A stretch of DNA of 64,000 nucleotides from Epiperipatus broadwayi (GCA_028023455.1 JAQFVV010006220.1:7793852-7857851); one strand, 5' to 3'; shown: positions 11,861 to 24,802, counted from the stretch's first letter. A program made the numbers and translations. The notes: generated by a model not told the origin, from the sequence alone.

Positions 11861-13949
11861 AATTACATCTAAGGTTCAATATATTTCAATATCCTTGTAT
11901 TTTAATGTATATGTATATAATGTGAAATAATAATGAAGCAATAAAACATGGAATTTACAGAATGCATGCATACATATACTGATTTATTCCCTCCCTTTTT
12001 GCATTATAAATATTATTTTCTCCATTAGTTACAATTAAAAGCCCTTTAGACCATATTTCTTTCAATAATTTGAAAGTATTTGTTTTTAAAATTACATTTG
12101 GATCAGAAATTCTCATACTTTACCTTTTAAGTTATGGGCCAAAAAAGAATAAATTTTTATTTTAAATATATTTGTCTGATCTACAACTTTACTGCATTTT
12201 CTCATATTTACTGTCAAGAGAGATATACTTTCTGATATATTGTTTATAAATTTTAATTCTGATCTCTAAAAGGAAGAATTGTCTGTTTAAATCTCCTTGT
12301 TTTATTATTATTCTTATTTGGAATTTTTTTTTTTAATAGTTATTATTCCAATTTATTATTTTTTTGATTGGGAATATTGTGCCGATATTCATTCTAGTGG
12401 GTGGTTGAGTGCCATTTATGCCAGAGTTATTAGTTTGAGGGGAATAGAAGAAAATAACACTACTCAAAATGTGTTTACATGTTTGTGTTATTATTAACAA
12501 CTGAATGATTTAGAAAATATAAATTAAGTTTAAATTTTTATAAAAACATTTAATAATCCAACTAGATATCTAGCATAAAGCTATATAATAACCGATGTCT
12601 GTATTCCTTTAACTTATATATATATAATTTATATTTAAATAATAAAACAAATACAGTAATATAAATTCAAACTTTTAATCCATATGGAAGTGCTTTCTCA
12701 ACTAAGTTTAAAACTTAAAACCACACATACAAGGTATATTCAAAGACAATCACTTTTTAATTTTAGCTTTCCCATAATTTATTACTTTTTACATTTGCTG
12801 CCTGTTGATGTTAATATACAAATATAAAAAATGCTTAATAAATTTATTTTATTATTTGAATATAAATTACATATACATATAAATAAATATGTGGATAATT
12901 ACTACATTTTGTTCATTATTTACAGTACGGACATAAAATAAATTGCATTGATAATATAAGCGTTGTAGATTATATTAAAAATGTTAATAGACGTAAAATA
13001 TATGAAACAAATTATATCATGTATAATAAAGACAATTGTATGAATATATACAAAACATCCATTAAGTTGAACAATAAGTGGTTAATGGATAAAGAATGGA
13101 TAGTTAATTAATATATGTGGCTATATATCTATTCAATTTGTATAATAGGTTAATTTTGTAATATGATTGCATAAATATTACATAATAGATCATGTCGGAT
13201 ATCCATTTGTTTATCTGTCTTCTTTTGTGTATTGATATAGATGTCACTGTATGTACTTTAAATCGTGGTATTGTGGAGACATATTTAAAAGGGCAAAAAA
13301 ACAATTTGCGGAAAAAGACTTTTTTATGATAATTATATACTTTATATAATCTTTGTTGTTTAATAGATATGTATTTTTTAACATATTATTGACTATTGAA
13401 TTTTGTTCATTATAGACAATATTAGTATGGTTGTACAAACAATGTGTTCATAAATTTTTTTTAAAATCTAAAATATTTTCTTATTTGTATATTTTTATTT
13501 CTCTAAAGTTATGTAATTTGTGTTTTGTATTTGTTCTTTGTCTTAGCAATCAAAGCAATAATTTAATATGAAGAAGTAAGTTTCAGCATTATTGTCAGTT
13601 TGCCATTGTTTTAACAAAGTTTGATTCTAGTATCTCATATTTAGAACTATATCATAAACTTTAATCAACTACATGATTTTGAGTTTCATATTTGGTTAAA
13701 TATGTGATTTATTGTGCATTTTTAAATGGATATTTTGTAACTAAATATATTTTTAAATATGATTTTTTTTTTTATTAGTACAATATATATTTAGATAAAC
13801 GGTAGAACAGTTTTTAAATAGCCTATTCCAAAGCAAAGGCCTTTCTAACAGCTTCTCATAAAAGAACAGTGAAAGGAAAAACATTAATCATCAGACTTTC
13901 CGAATGTCATGTTGCTGAAGATTTGAGTATTCTATCTTTGACTTAATCT
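11861..13949. other. AT-rich non-coding stretch
   Basis: No gene. A hAT-terminus-like phrase ending TTATGGGCC lies at about 12108-12140 but has no partner. ORFs at 12297, 13104 and 13244 have compositional bias and no recognisable motif. Confidence 0.55.
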
Positions 13950-13997
13950 CTGAGAATAAATAGATATCTATTTATTAGATATCTATTTATTTCTCAG
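13950..13997. repeat. 48-bp near-perfect palindrome
   Basis: CTGAGAATAAATAGATATC and its reverse complement flank a 4-6 base centre. It could extrude as a cruciform or fold in RNA. Confidence 0.8.
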
Positions 13998-14209
13998 TAT
14001 TGAATAATTATCTAGGTTGCTTCTAGGTCAAAATTATTTTAAAAAAAATCTAAACCTGATTAGAATGAAATTTTTGTTTGTTTTTCAGCCTATATTTGAA
14101 TCAAAGTAATAGAATATGCTTGATGGATCCACTACCATTATATACAAACCCCTTCAATAATATATATGTAAAAATAATAAATAATTATAACTCAGATTAT
14201 ATGTAAATT

Positions 14210-14326
14210 AAACAGAAATAACTATAGCTTCCAATGAGTTCTGTAATGTAAATAAACTATCACTTTGTCTTTTAATAGTTTATGTATGTTACAGATCTCA
14301 TTGGAAGCTAACAGTTAATTCTGTTT
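14210..14326. mobile_element. Small foldback / MITE, ~50-bp arms
   Basis: The left arm 14210-14259 and right arm 14275-14326 are inverted copies with a few mismatches and one indel. Both carry AGCTTCCAATGAG and end AAACAGAA/TTCTGTTT. No ORF. It lies about 0.5 kb upstream of the first ARFRP1 coding exon. Confidence 0.75.
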
Positions 14327-14857
14327 TATTTTTATATATATGTTTCTAAAAAAAAACCTTACAGTTTACTAATTTCATACAATTCTGAAGATGTGATTTA
14401 AAATTAATAGAAAATATAGTTAATAAAATTGTGCTTTGAAAGTGAGTGGAGAAGTCATTCAATTTAAAGGAATAATAGATCTGTTTGAAAATTAACTGAT
14501 TTCTGTTTAGAGAGCTTTTACTGCTTTAAAATATTCCATTTATATATATATGAAATCCAAAAAGCATTTAGTAAATATATGTAGAATTGTATATATGATC
14601 TGACAAATTAGTTTGAAGGACAATTCTAGATTAATTTTAGAAAAGATAATTATGTTCTGTGTGCCATTTTGATGCTCCATTATATTTGACCTTCTAATTC
14701 AATTCATTATAATGAAATAAAAATATATGCTAACATATTAATATGATTATGGTAATATATATTAATTAATAAGTTATAATTTCTTCATGATATTTCATTC
14801 TTTAAATGTACTTTAATTCTAAAATTTATTAAATTATTTTTTTTGTTTAGCTCTACA

Positions 14858-14950
14858 ATGTTTACATTGCTCTATGGTTTATGGAAATATCTTTTTCGGA
14901 AAGATGAATATTTTGTGTTAATTCTTGGATTAGATAATGCTGGTAAAACA
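14858..14950 (+). CDS. ARFRP1: ARF-related protein 1, coding exon 1 (residues 1-31)
   Basis: ARFRP1 (Arl3p in yeast) is a small GTPase of the trans-Golgi that recruits ARL1 and golgins. Exon 1 encodes MFTLLYGLWKYLF, matching the family start, then an acidic DEY and the P-loop GLDNAGKT (residues 24-31). The ATG is 7 bases after a T-rich AG acceptor (exon start 14851), so a 5' UTR exon lies upstream but was not located. GTAAGT at 14951 is a clean donor and the junction is phase 0. Residue 2 is Phe, not the Gly needed for myristoylation. This agrees with family members anchored through an acetylated N-terminal Met. Confidence 0.95.
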
Positions 14951-15356
14951 GTAAGTTTTTTTTTTTTAATGTTTTGATTATTCAAATTGCAAGCTTTTAT
15001 CATACATATGTATTACTGAATTGAAAATCCACAGTTACACATTACTCATCTTACTTGATTCTTTTAGCAATTACATTATAAAATAGTCTTTTTCTCCACT
15101 ATTCTAGATCGCCATCTGTTGTAAATTTGATTAATCTGTGGTTATAAGATGATAAACTATCAATTTATTAATCTCCATCCCCAGATTAGTTTCTTTAACA
15201 TTGAAAACTCTGGTTCGAAAGCAATAATCAACATGGTTATATACCTGGCAGGCACCTTTAACTTCTTTTTTACTATCAACTAATAATCCAAAATTAAGAA
15301 ATATTTGAGATTGCTCAAATATGTAGAATTACTGATCTGATATTAGATCATCAAAC
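14951..15356 (+). other. Start of ARFRP1 intron 1
   Basis: Intronic and AT-rich. At 15178-15215 a fragment (CCCCAGATTAGTTTCT, GGTTCGAAAG) resembles pieces of the 11-16 kb repeat family or a tRNA-like box B. Confidence 0.5.
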
Positions 15357-15490
15357 ATCACATGATCACCATTCTTTATGCTTACACAAGCTGTTTTTCA
15401 CAGAGACAAAACTGAGTGACGCTACTGTATGGAGAGCTTTGCCTTTGTGAAAAACAGCTGTATAAGCATAAAGAATGGTGATCATGTGAT
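15357..15490. mobile_element. Foldback element, ~45-bp terminal inverted arms
   Basis: The left arm 15357-15402 (ATCACATGATCACCATTC ...) and right arm 15446-15490 are inverted copies with one substitution and one indel. The 43-base centre holds AGTGACGCTACTGTATGGAG, a variant of the core in the 11043 foldback, so the two are one family. It is in ARFRP1 intron 1. Confidence 0.8.
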
Positions 15491-15689
15491 TTTTGGTAGT
15501 TTAATTAATACTAATCCTACCCAATAGGATCAAAAAGTGTGTATGCTGAACTGAGTTCAAATCTATACAATTATACAAGCTATTGAACTTAGCTTGAAAA
15601 CCTTATTGGGTTTTCATTTTGAACTCAAAGCTTTATAATTAGGTAAAAAAGTAAAAGATGGCTGCTGGAGAATTGCATTAGATACTAAG

Positions 15690-15872
15690 ATCTAGATACA
15701 GTGCTCTCGGATTCAAAGCTTCTCACTGATGAAAGCCACAAGCTAGAAACTAGTCTGGGAATATTGGATGAGTAGGCCATAGATAGAGATTTATGCACAA
15801 ACCTTCCTGCATCCATTGATTACTCTGGCTTGCACTTAGTGGCACTACTTTATGGAGAATTTTGCCTCTGAT
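15690..15872 (+). repeat. Long single-arm copy of the foldback family
   Basis: Reads CCACAAGCTAGAAACTAGTC, then GGATGAGTAG, then TTTATGCACAAACCTTC, CATCCATTGATTACTC and AGTGGCACTACTTTATGG in the same order as the spacer plus right arm at 11142-11270. It extends further on the 5' side (GGATTCAAAGCTTCTC), showing that the family unit is at least about 180 bp. Confidence 0.7.
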
Positions 15873-16949
15873 ATTAGATCTATATAACTTTAGAAACAGT
15901 TTGGCCTAGTTTCTTTGTATTGGGTGTACTATCTCAGTTGTTGTTAGGTGATTATAAATTATCAAATTTACTTTATAACAATTTATATTTTTTATTGTTT
16001 TTCATTTCCAAGTAAACTGTTTTAATAAATTCAACAAAATAACTATATCTAATCGAAATAATAAAAATAAAATCCTTATTGAGAAGATCTAAATAAGTAC
16101 CTTCTTCTTAAAGATCTAATATATACGCTATAGTAATACATGACAAATTGGAAAATATGTACACTTAATAGTAATTATGCATACTTACTGCTATATCTAG
16201 CTAATCTAAGAGGCACTTCCCAAGAGTACAAATCACTATTAACAGTTAATATTTAGATAATTTAACATACGATTCTTAATAGCATTTTAACTATTTACAT
16301 ATATACAATCATTTAACATAATAAGGCCCGAAGCCATACATAAATAATAATTTAGATCAGTATGACATGTAAGAGTCCTAGCTAAATATTCCCACTGCTC
16401 GATATATATGTCCGTGTGCACAGATGACACTCCAAGAATCAAGTGTCCTCTTGTTCATCAAATTAGTACTGAGTCATTCATTGTTTTAATCCCTACAGTT
16501 GATTGGGCTCATAATTTGTCCATCCACACAGGTGATTCTTCATTTTAATCTCCATACAAAAATTTACATTGTTATCTCTCTGACTTTAATTAATGAGTTA
16601 TTTTTATAGTTTGTCGTTTATCTTATAAAGGAAATGTAACTCAAATTCCTTTAATTGTTTTATTTCATTAACGATGCATTCTACTCTCATTAATTAGACT
16701 ATTATTCATTTTAAAACATTATCTTTTTCTAATCTTAAACTTATAAATCTTTTACTTACAAATTTTAAAAGAATAAGTCTTTTAAATTCATTAATTTATT
16801 AAACTTATTACTTTTTCTTTCTATAAGTTTATACCTATATATTTATGTGCATTTAAACATACACATACATATTATTATTTCCCCCAAGTTCAGAGATTAG
16901 TTTTTAATCTCTGGACTTTCTACGAGTTATTAAGATACATGGGTTTTTT
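15873..16949. other. Intron 1, possible gypsy 3' flank
   Basis: Non-coding. On the minus strand this lies directly downstream of an integrase fragment and has a stretch at about 16380-16560 that is less AT-rich, where a pol end or LTR could be. No second LTR copy was found, so no boundary is claimed. Confidence 0.35.
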
Positions 16950-18410
16950 TTATCTTTCTTTTAGCACGCTCTCAAGAAATGTAGTTATTTGAAAATCACA
17001 ATTATTATTTTTATTTTTCATATCTATGCTAACATCTGGCCACCAGACAAGACTAAGTGCTAGAGCTTTTGCTTTGTCGATGGCTCGCAGACTATTAGGC
17101 AGCCACTTTACTATATACTGCCTATTCTTGACTGGAATCAGCATATAATTGCTTTTCATAATGCAACCTTTGCGTACTGATGGTTGCTTCCGGGAGTTCC
17201 ATAGTTCTTAGTGAAGGAAACTGGGATGTTGCTTTGGTCAGCCTTCTCTAATCTGCTTCATAATCTGTTGGTAGCCATTGTCTTTGACTTACCAACGAGC
17301 TATAAGTTTATTTTTACTCTTGATTTCAGTATGTCTTTGTACTTCGTTTCCTTATGTTTCTGGCCATCATGGACTTTCTTTGACTTGATTTTGTTAATTA
17401 CTGGCTGCTGGAAAGGTTTTTTCTCTCTGGGTATATTTATTTTACCGAAATTCATCTTCATCTCCTCGGAAAGTTTTTTTATGTCAGGGCTGTTAATTTT
17501 TTTTAGCAATTGATATTTTTATTTCCATTTCGCTGAATCAGTCTCATCCTAATATGAGATTGATCGGAGCATGTATTACATATAGTGGTAGTACATTAAT
17601 TTTACCCTGACTTTCATGTATTGGCACTTTAACTACATGTTTTATTCTAATGGCGTTACCATTCATATCTAACGCTTTTAGGTCAGTTTTTAGAATAATG
17701 GCTCTATTCCTACACTTGGAAGTAACAGTATACCAATCGCAGACTGATAATTAATGATATGCTGCTACCACTGTCCACTTCCATAGATATGGGCTGATCA
17801 CACAGATTTAGCTTTAACATAATTTTGTCATCATTGGTGGACATTTTTTTAATATCGGTATTGCTGAATTGCCTGACTATGATATGAACATTTGTAACTT
17901 TTACTTTCCATGTTGGGATCATTATATTTTTTCTTTGCACATCTTTTCCATGTGCCCTCTTTTTTTACAATTATTGCAGCATTCTCTTTTATGAAAACAA
18001 TTGCTAGCTTTGTGGCTCTTTTTTCCACAGCAAAAACATATAAATGGGTGTTTACTGTTAACATTATTATCATTATTCTTAGACAATTCTTTTTTTATGG
18101 TTTTACAAATGTCTGTTTGTGATTTACGATTACTCTTGAACTCTGTAAATTTTCAAGATTGCTCAAGTACGAGTTCATAAGCTACCCCACGTTTTATAGC
18201 CTCTATATAATTTAAATCGCTAATGGCCAATAATTGTCTAGTAAGAAATTGTTCAAGCAGGGCTTCATCTAGAAAAGTTCCATAGGTGCAATTTTTTGCT
18301 AGATTACAAAGAGCACTATTGTAATTTTTTATACTTTCATTTCAACCTTAGTTCCAGGCTCAGAATTGCATTCGGCTAAATCATAATCAGTCATTAGATT
18401 CCAGTGATCT
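16950..18410 (-). pseudogene. Ty3/gypsy remnant, mag/K02A2.6-like Gag-Pol
   Basis: Reading down the minus strand there are four recognisable blocks. First, a Gag C-terminal region (about 18340-18165) with YGTFLDEALLEQFL and a following helix. Second, two CCHC zinc knuckles (about 18040-17935) with spacing C-x2-C-x4-H-x4-C. Third, a retropepsin segment with the D-S-G active site at 17761-17778 (EVDSGSSISLI). Fourth, an integrase zinc-binding end with KALALSLVWWPDVS near 17040-17075. Frames shift between blocks and stops occur. Reverse transcriptase and RNase H are missing between protease and integrase. Knuckle layout and the KALA-S-x-VWWP motif fit the mag clade. It is antisense to ARFRP1 in intron 1. 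Confidence 0.75.
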
Positions 18411-18774
18411 TTTGTTTACTGTTCTATAGAATTAATCATTACTTTAGGATAATGTATGATTGTACAACTAATTTATTTTGTAATAGTTTTATGAATAGTA
18501 TGGCATAGTTATAGAGATTTACTCATCTTTTAATTAATTTCTAATATCAATTTATAAATTAAATAAAATATCAATTTATAAATTAGATCCTTTACAAGCC
18601 TAATCAAAATATGAAAGAAATTCATAAAAATACGTATATTTAATAATAATTGTATTTATGCTAATAATAAATTACTATTCTTTTTGTTTTAGACTATTTT
18701 ACATTAGAATTATTATTATTATAGTTATATAATGTTTTTGTGATTATTGTTATTATCTTTTTTTTTTTACATAG
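18411..18774. other. End of ARFRP1 intron 1
   Basis: AT-rich, with a short duplication ATCAATTTATAAATTA at about 18544-18586 and the T-rich acceptor tract just before exon 2. Confidence 0.6.
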
Positions 18775-18862
18775 ACATATTTAGAGCAAACAAAAACCAA
18801 ATTTTATAAAAATTACAAAGGCATGAATCCTTCAAAAGTGACAAGCACTGTTGGTTTAAATA
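18775..18862 (+). CDS. ARFRP1: ARF-related protein 1, coding exon 2 (residues 32-60)
   Basis: Continues in frame from exon 1: TYLEQTKTKF, then NYKGMNPSKV and the switch I segment TSTVGLN, whose Thr56 would coordinate magnesium and sense GTP. It is flanked by a T-tract with ACATAG acceptor and a GTAAGT donor at 18863, leaving phase 1. The Y-K-G-M insert before switch I is characteristic of ARFRP1 as against ARF and ARL proteins. Exon length is 88 bases. Confidence 0.95.
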
Positions 18863-21071
18863 GTAAGTATAGATATGAAAATCGTTAGTAAATTTCATAA
18901 AAGAGAAAGTTAATATAAATTTTAAATTTTTGTAAATGTTATAATATTGTTTTGTTTTTTTATTTATAAGTTGTCATATATATTTATGTATTAAATATTT
19001 TTATTAGTTTCATATTCTTTTACTATCGAGAATAATTATACAAAAACTAATTACAATTTTTTCCTTTTGAAATAATTTTTTAAATAAAAACAAATTTCTT
19101 TTAGCATTTTTGTGTGTGAGTGTTTAAAATTTGTTAGTACATTAGATTTCGAATTATTTTTATAAATTAAGGATAGGAATTGAAAATAAAGGTTTTGTTT
19201 TTATTGTTAAAGACTAATTATGCTAATTTGGTTTATATGACTTTACATTGTTTGTGTGCTCAAATTTCCTCAAATCTAGAATTTTGACCAATCATAGAAT
19301 TTAGATCAAGATAGCACACAATTGATAAGAAGTACATGCATGTGTAATACATCATTTTTTTCGTTATTGATTCGGCTTTCCAACAGTGTTTTTTTTTTTA
19401 CTGTATTTTAGAAATTGTATTTTTAATGAACATTTTAGTAAAAGAGTTTTTTAATTTGTTTTTTAAACTTCATGGAAAAGAATGAACAGTGATTTTTTTT
19501 CTTCTGATAACAGACTATAAATTGGATGCATACATATATAACTCAGGGTTTAGAATCTAACCACTGACATTTTTATATGAAATTGCAGAATAATATGTAA
19601 GTATATAATATTTTTCATATTTTATTATAATGCAGTGAAATAATGGTCTAATTTTGTGTTATAGAGTAACAGTGTTTTGTGCTATGATGCATTTATATGC
19701 GATTTTTTGGCTTTAGATCCTAAGTAATTCCAAATATGATATTCCAGAGATAATATTTTTCATAAGCTGTAGCTATATAATACTTTTTTATATTTTTCTA
19801 CATAAATAATTTATAATGCTGTAGAATAATGGCCAATGTTGGAGAATGTTTTTTTGTGTTCCAATTCATATATAACTTCGAACACTTAAAACTTAGCCAA
19901 TTGTAATTTTATATGAAGTGTCAGAAATCAGCTCTAAGTATAAATATATATATTTAAATAATGATTATAATGAAAATCAAATTTATTTCAAATATTTGTT
20001 GTTGAAAGCAGTATCTCAGGTCTGTTTTGTATGTATCTGTGTCATATATCTGTTATGTACACTAGCAATTATATTTTGTTTTTTTTGCAATCCATGAGTA
20101 TTTTTTATACTTTTATTTTTTGCAATTGATGGGTATTTTTTTTACTTTTTTATAAAAATACAAATAAGTTATACTTATAATCACAAGCTATCTACCTAGT
20201 AAGCTGCAGGCATTCCCAGAAGGGCAAGTAAATGAAAGATAGGACATGTAATTATTATGACTATTCTCATTAATATTGTATATTGCAGTAAATTGTGAAA
20301 ATATTTTTTTCTTGTTTAACTATGTAGAAATGTGATATACATTCGCTCTAAAAAAAGGTTTTAGTCTTTCACCCTGTTGCTTTTTCTCTTTGTTCTTTTA
20401 TATTATATATTAATTTTTTGCAATTATTATAAAATTAATTTTATTTTTTGATGAATTACAATTAATTAATTAAAGTTCTGTTTGCATAATATCTGATATG
20501 CAGTATTTATTAGAAAGAAATCTTATTTTCAACAAATACCTACATTGAAGAATAAGATCTGTGTCAGCTCACAAAAATGAAACTCTCCGGCATGTCTTAT
20601 TTCTAATGCTTTACAATAAAGAATTATCTCAGGTAAAGTCATGTTATATATCTTTTTTTTTTTTTAATTTCATAAGGAAATGTGATTAAGCTATCAGATT
20701 AAAATTTAATTCTCTACATTTAGAATTTGAGAACCCATAAAAAAAAGTAAGCATTTATAAAAGTGTTAAAATCTAATTTTTCTAATTTCTTTAAAGGTAA
20801 TGACTATATTTTCTCAGCTTTATGATATGCCTTAACATTTGCTTTTTTGGCAATATATGGCATTCACTAGGTTCAAAGTGGAAAAAATTATAATAATACA
20901 ATAGATTTATATAAGTAAAATATCTTATAAAGTTGTTTTTTGTTTTTTTGTTCAGAATTTGCTACCATCAAGAATAAATGCACACATTTTTATACAGTCT
21001 TATAAATAACAGACTTACAAAAATGAATCAGTCCATACTTTTTGCACAAGTTGAACATATTTGATATAATG
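18863..21071. other. ARFRP1 intron 2, AT-rich part
   Basis: No genes or clear repeats. Long T-runs, and low GC throughout. Confidence 0.6.
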
Positions 21072-21079
21072 TGCTATAC

Positions 21080-21849
21080 CAGTGATCTTCAACCCTTGGT
21101 CCGCGGACTGGTGCTGGGTCGTAGAAGTTTTCTGCCGGTCCGTGGTAGACTGGCAGGAAAGTTTGTAATAACAAAATAATAAAAGTTTAAACTTTAATTA
21201 ATATAAACAATTTTTATTTATTTTCTCATCTCATTTTTACCCAATTAAAAAAAAAGAAACAACGAAAGCAAAATCTAATCAATCATACATAAATTAATTT
21301 GTTTTTCTAGTTATCACAGATGTTTATTGGGGGGGGGGGGGTAGAATTAAATTTTTTATTATTTTTTATTATTTTTCTAAAAACTTTCAAAATTAAAAAA
21401 ATTTTTTTTTATTATACAAACTCCATAAACTGTATATAATATAACTTCATCTTGTATATTTAACATTAAATACAGATATTACATTTATCATAATCATTGT
21501 CATGTAATTACACTAGTTGTGATATTTCCAAACATTCAGGTGAATAACATTTTATTCTTGCATGTTTTAACAATGCAGGCACATTTAATGAGAACGATTA
21601 TTATTGCACTGTTTACTGTAACAGTATGACTACGCAACTCAAGAAAGAGTGTTCTACTTGTGAAGGTAAGCAACACCACTACTATACGCAGTAACTAGTG
21701 TGTTGTTTTGGTCAGTTATAATAATTATGCTCATCTAAGGCTAAGCAGTTTACATCTTTAAGAAAATTTATCTATAGACTTCTGCCGATCAGTGAAACCT
21801 TATCCTTATTTTTGCTGGTCCGCAGGTGTGAAAAGGTTGAAGACCTCTG
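21080..21849. mobile_element. Non-autonomous hAT transposon (MITE), 770 bp
   Basis: The ends are CAGTGATCTTCAACC at the left and, on the other strand, CAGAGGTCTTCAACC at the right, a typical hAT terminal pair (13 of 15 match). The flanks are the exact 8-bp duplication TGCTATAC at 21072-21079 and 21850-21857. No transposase coding potential is present inside, so it moved using enzyme from another element. The interior is AT-rich with one G-run. The intact target duplication shows insertion as one event in ARFRP1 intron 2. Confidence 0.92.
21329..21341 (+). repeat. G13 homopolymer
   Basis: Thirteen consecutive G in an otherwise AT-rich MITE interior. Confidence 0.9.
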
Positions 21850-21857
21850 TGCTATAC

Positions 21858-22949
21858 AGTTCATTTTATACACAATAATACAACAACAACACAATAGTAA
21901 TGCAACAACACTCATAACAATAATTTTTCATTCATTAATGTTGAAAGATTTAGCAATAAATAAATAAAGAAAAATTATAAAAAAATGTTTGCAATTGTGT
22001 ATGGAATGATTGGAATTTTTTTACTTGAGTGTGAAATAATATTTGTATTGATATTTAAATCAAGGTTTTGTACGTATGTTGTATATATATGAGAAGCAAA
22101 TATTCATATTTAGCTACATGCAATTGAAACAAAAGTAAAATGTCACTCAACTATCATTCTATCTTTTCATAGTTGATTGACATTTACATAACTCAATGGG
22201 AAGTCCAGTTACTTTCATTCCAATTATTTATATATATATATATGAGATGGTCTTTATCTTAGTATGGTCATATTGTAAATTCTGTTCCTAAAGAGAAATT
22301 TATTTTTACTAAAATAAATTTTAATGTATATCACATATGAATTCTTTTTTTTTTTAAAAAGAAATTAATTAATTAATTAGTTTGTTAGTTAGTGTCTTTG
22401 GCATTTTTTAAACAAATCTCATTTTTCATAATAGAGCTTTCAAGTGATTTATGAATGTTTTTTTCTGGTTCATACTATATTTTACAATTTATTAAATTGA
22501 AAACAGATCAAATCTTCATTTAATTGAAAATAGTTTCTTATGATATTTCCAAAGAAATTGTATAACTTAAGCCTCTCTCATATAATCTTCTAATACTTTT
22601 TATTACTTTATCTAATTCAGAATGTAATCCTTTTTTTCCTGAAAATTTTACTATATTCTATTTTTAATAGCAATTTAGAGAAATATTTTAAATTTTTATA
22701 TGTGAAAGGTATTATTACAATATATATATATCGTTGTTATTGTTATGAAGATGATGATTCAAAGATAAACTATTCAATGCTCAGTGATTACATAGGATTA
22801 AAAAAATGATATATACACGTTATGTGAATAATTACATGTATATATATAAGATTGTTTACAAATTATATATATAAAGTCTGTTACTCAGATATGGATTATG
22901 CCAATGTTTATATATAGTTCATCATAGAAAAATATTTTCATATTGTTGG
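21858..22949. other. Intron 2, AT-rich
   Basis: No gene seen. (TA)n tracts near 22218 and 22720. Confidence 0.6.
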
Positions 22950-24300
22950 AATGATTACATATTTTTGGGTACTTATACAGCAGTCTTACAGAGCTTATAT
23001 TTACATATATCGCATAGTCATCAGTTTCATATGCAATCAAAGGTTCATTCAGTATTGGAATACTTTTGATCAGTTACATAAAATTTAGTAGTTACATGGT
23101 TTTTTGTAAGAAACTCAATAAAAAATCTAGTTAAGCTATGCCACTTATGTTTTAGCATTGCCAAACATTTTTACTAAATGTCTGTAAAGTTTTATCAGTT
23201 GGGGCACTGACAAAGTTCATTGGGTAATTTTCTTGTCTATATGGATTGTAGGCATAGAGCAATCTTTGTTACAGCAGATGCTTCCTGAGTATCTTTGGGG
23301 AATTTTTAGTATGGTGTGCTAGGAGATTGTAGGTTGGACTGTGGCTATAGGTATGACCATGTGTCAGCAAAAATATCAGAGTAGGTGTTTCTACTATCTC
23401 TAGCTCTCAACTGGTCAAGTTTATTAGAATAGGTGGCAGTGTGATGTCTGATGAAAGTACCATGAGAGCACTAGAATGCAAACAAGCCAAAAGTAGCTGC
23501 ATGAAAAGCTGGTATTGCACCTTGGCTATATGTGCTTATGATTTTATTTAGAGAGATGCTACTTTATCTGTATGTGCTTAACATCACATCACAGGTGTAT
23601 GCAAGAGCTGGATAAGTGATTAGAGAATGATGTGTTTAATTCTCCATGTGGCTCACAGGCTGCAGAGTGGATTACTATCTGCATATGATCTATTGTACCT
23701 AAAGAAATGAGATGTGGGTAGAGCACACGGAGGTTAATTTTCAACAAAAAATGTTCTAAAAAACATTTTTATTGATGCAGAAATTGGACATTGTTTATTC
23801 CTAGTATTGATAGTATGGGTCAGCTGACTGATTTGAGTGCAATAGGTTGTATATGCTCCAGTATGTATATTTACTTTGACTTCAAAGGGATATTTTCAAT
23901 TGGTCCATGAGTATTGATAGGTATTCATATGAGAGTGAAGGTCTATAGGTATTAAACTCAGTAGACATTCCATTATTGCAAACTGTTCTATGATGACTGT
24001 TAGAAGGTTTATACTTTTCTGAATATGAAAACATTTTGGTTAGCCAGCCTGCCTAGATATTCTGTGGAGATGGCAACTGTCTTTTTTAGTCATAATATCT
24101 TGTTACATTGTGATGAAATTGGGGAAGTGAAAGATTTTTGCAAATTTTCGGACACAGAAGCCTTGCTAATCAGGTGAGATGATGATCAATTTGAAATCTG
24201 TTGTATATTTTTGTTTTGAGGAGACCAAGGGCATGTGGCTGCACAATCTGTACCTATTTAATTAGCTGATGATTTTTTGTAAGGGGATATAGTTTTACAT
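22950..24300 (-). pseudogene. LINE ORF2 remnant: endonuclease region
   Basis: Noticeably less AT-rich than the flanks. On the minus strand from about 24290 the text IVQPHALGLLKTKIYN aligns with the start of apurinic-type LINE endonucleases (usual form IVQWNCRGL followed by a K and a helix). Further fragments downstream resemble an endonuclease body but are broken by many stops and shifts. No reverse transcriptase motif was found below 22950. It lies after an ORF1-like segment on the same strand, giving the ORF1-ORF2 order of jockey- or I-like LINEs. Assignment rests on short motifs. Confidence 0.45.
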
Positions 24301-24708
24301 AAATCTCATTATTCCCAAACTGTTAATTGTTAGAAATCAGGCACTAGGAAAGGTTCAAATCTTAAGTATCTTAGCTGTTGACTATAGTTGACTAGGAAAA
24401 ACTTTTGCAGTATTTCTTGATGTAAATGATCTTGAGTATTGGCTTCCATAATATTGCATTTACGTGTAATCTCATATATTTGTTTTTGATCATTATTCAG
24501 ACTGCAGGAGAAGAATCCTTATGGCTGGGTTGTGGGGAGCCAACCTTCATGAACATTAAGTTACTGAGCAAGTTACCAGATGATAGCAATTGATTGGGCT
24601 CTGGTTTGTCAGTTTTTTGCTTTTTTTTTTTACTCATAATTCTTGCCATTGGGGATCTTCAATAGGTGGGATGCACAGTGTCAGACTGTCTATAAATATG
24701 AATGAGTC

Positions 24709-24802
24709 TTATTTACTATTTTAGAGGAAGTATCTGAAGAATTGGAATGACAGACTTATTTACTATTTTAGAGGAAGTATCTGAAGAATTGTATAAAGTT
24801 TT
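24709..24802. repeat. 47-bp tandem duplication
   Basis: TTATTTACTATTTTAGAGG starts at 24709 and again at 24756; the copies are nearly identical. It sits inside the LINE remnant. Confidence 0.85.

Noticed and set aside
12108-12240. hAT MITE starting CAGAAATTCTCA with a TTATGGGCC phrase
   Set aside because: No matching right end or 8-bp duplication found.
17211-18122. Plus-strand ORFs at 17211 and 17910 as genes
   Set aside because: They are shadows of the minus-strand gypsy remnant.
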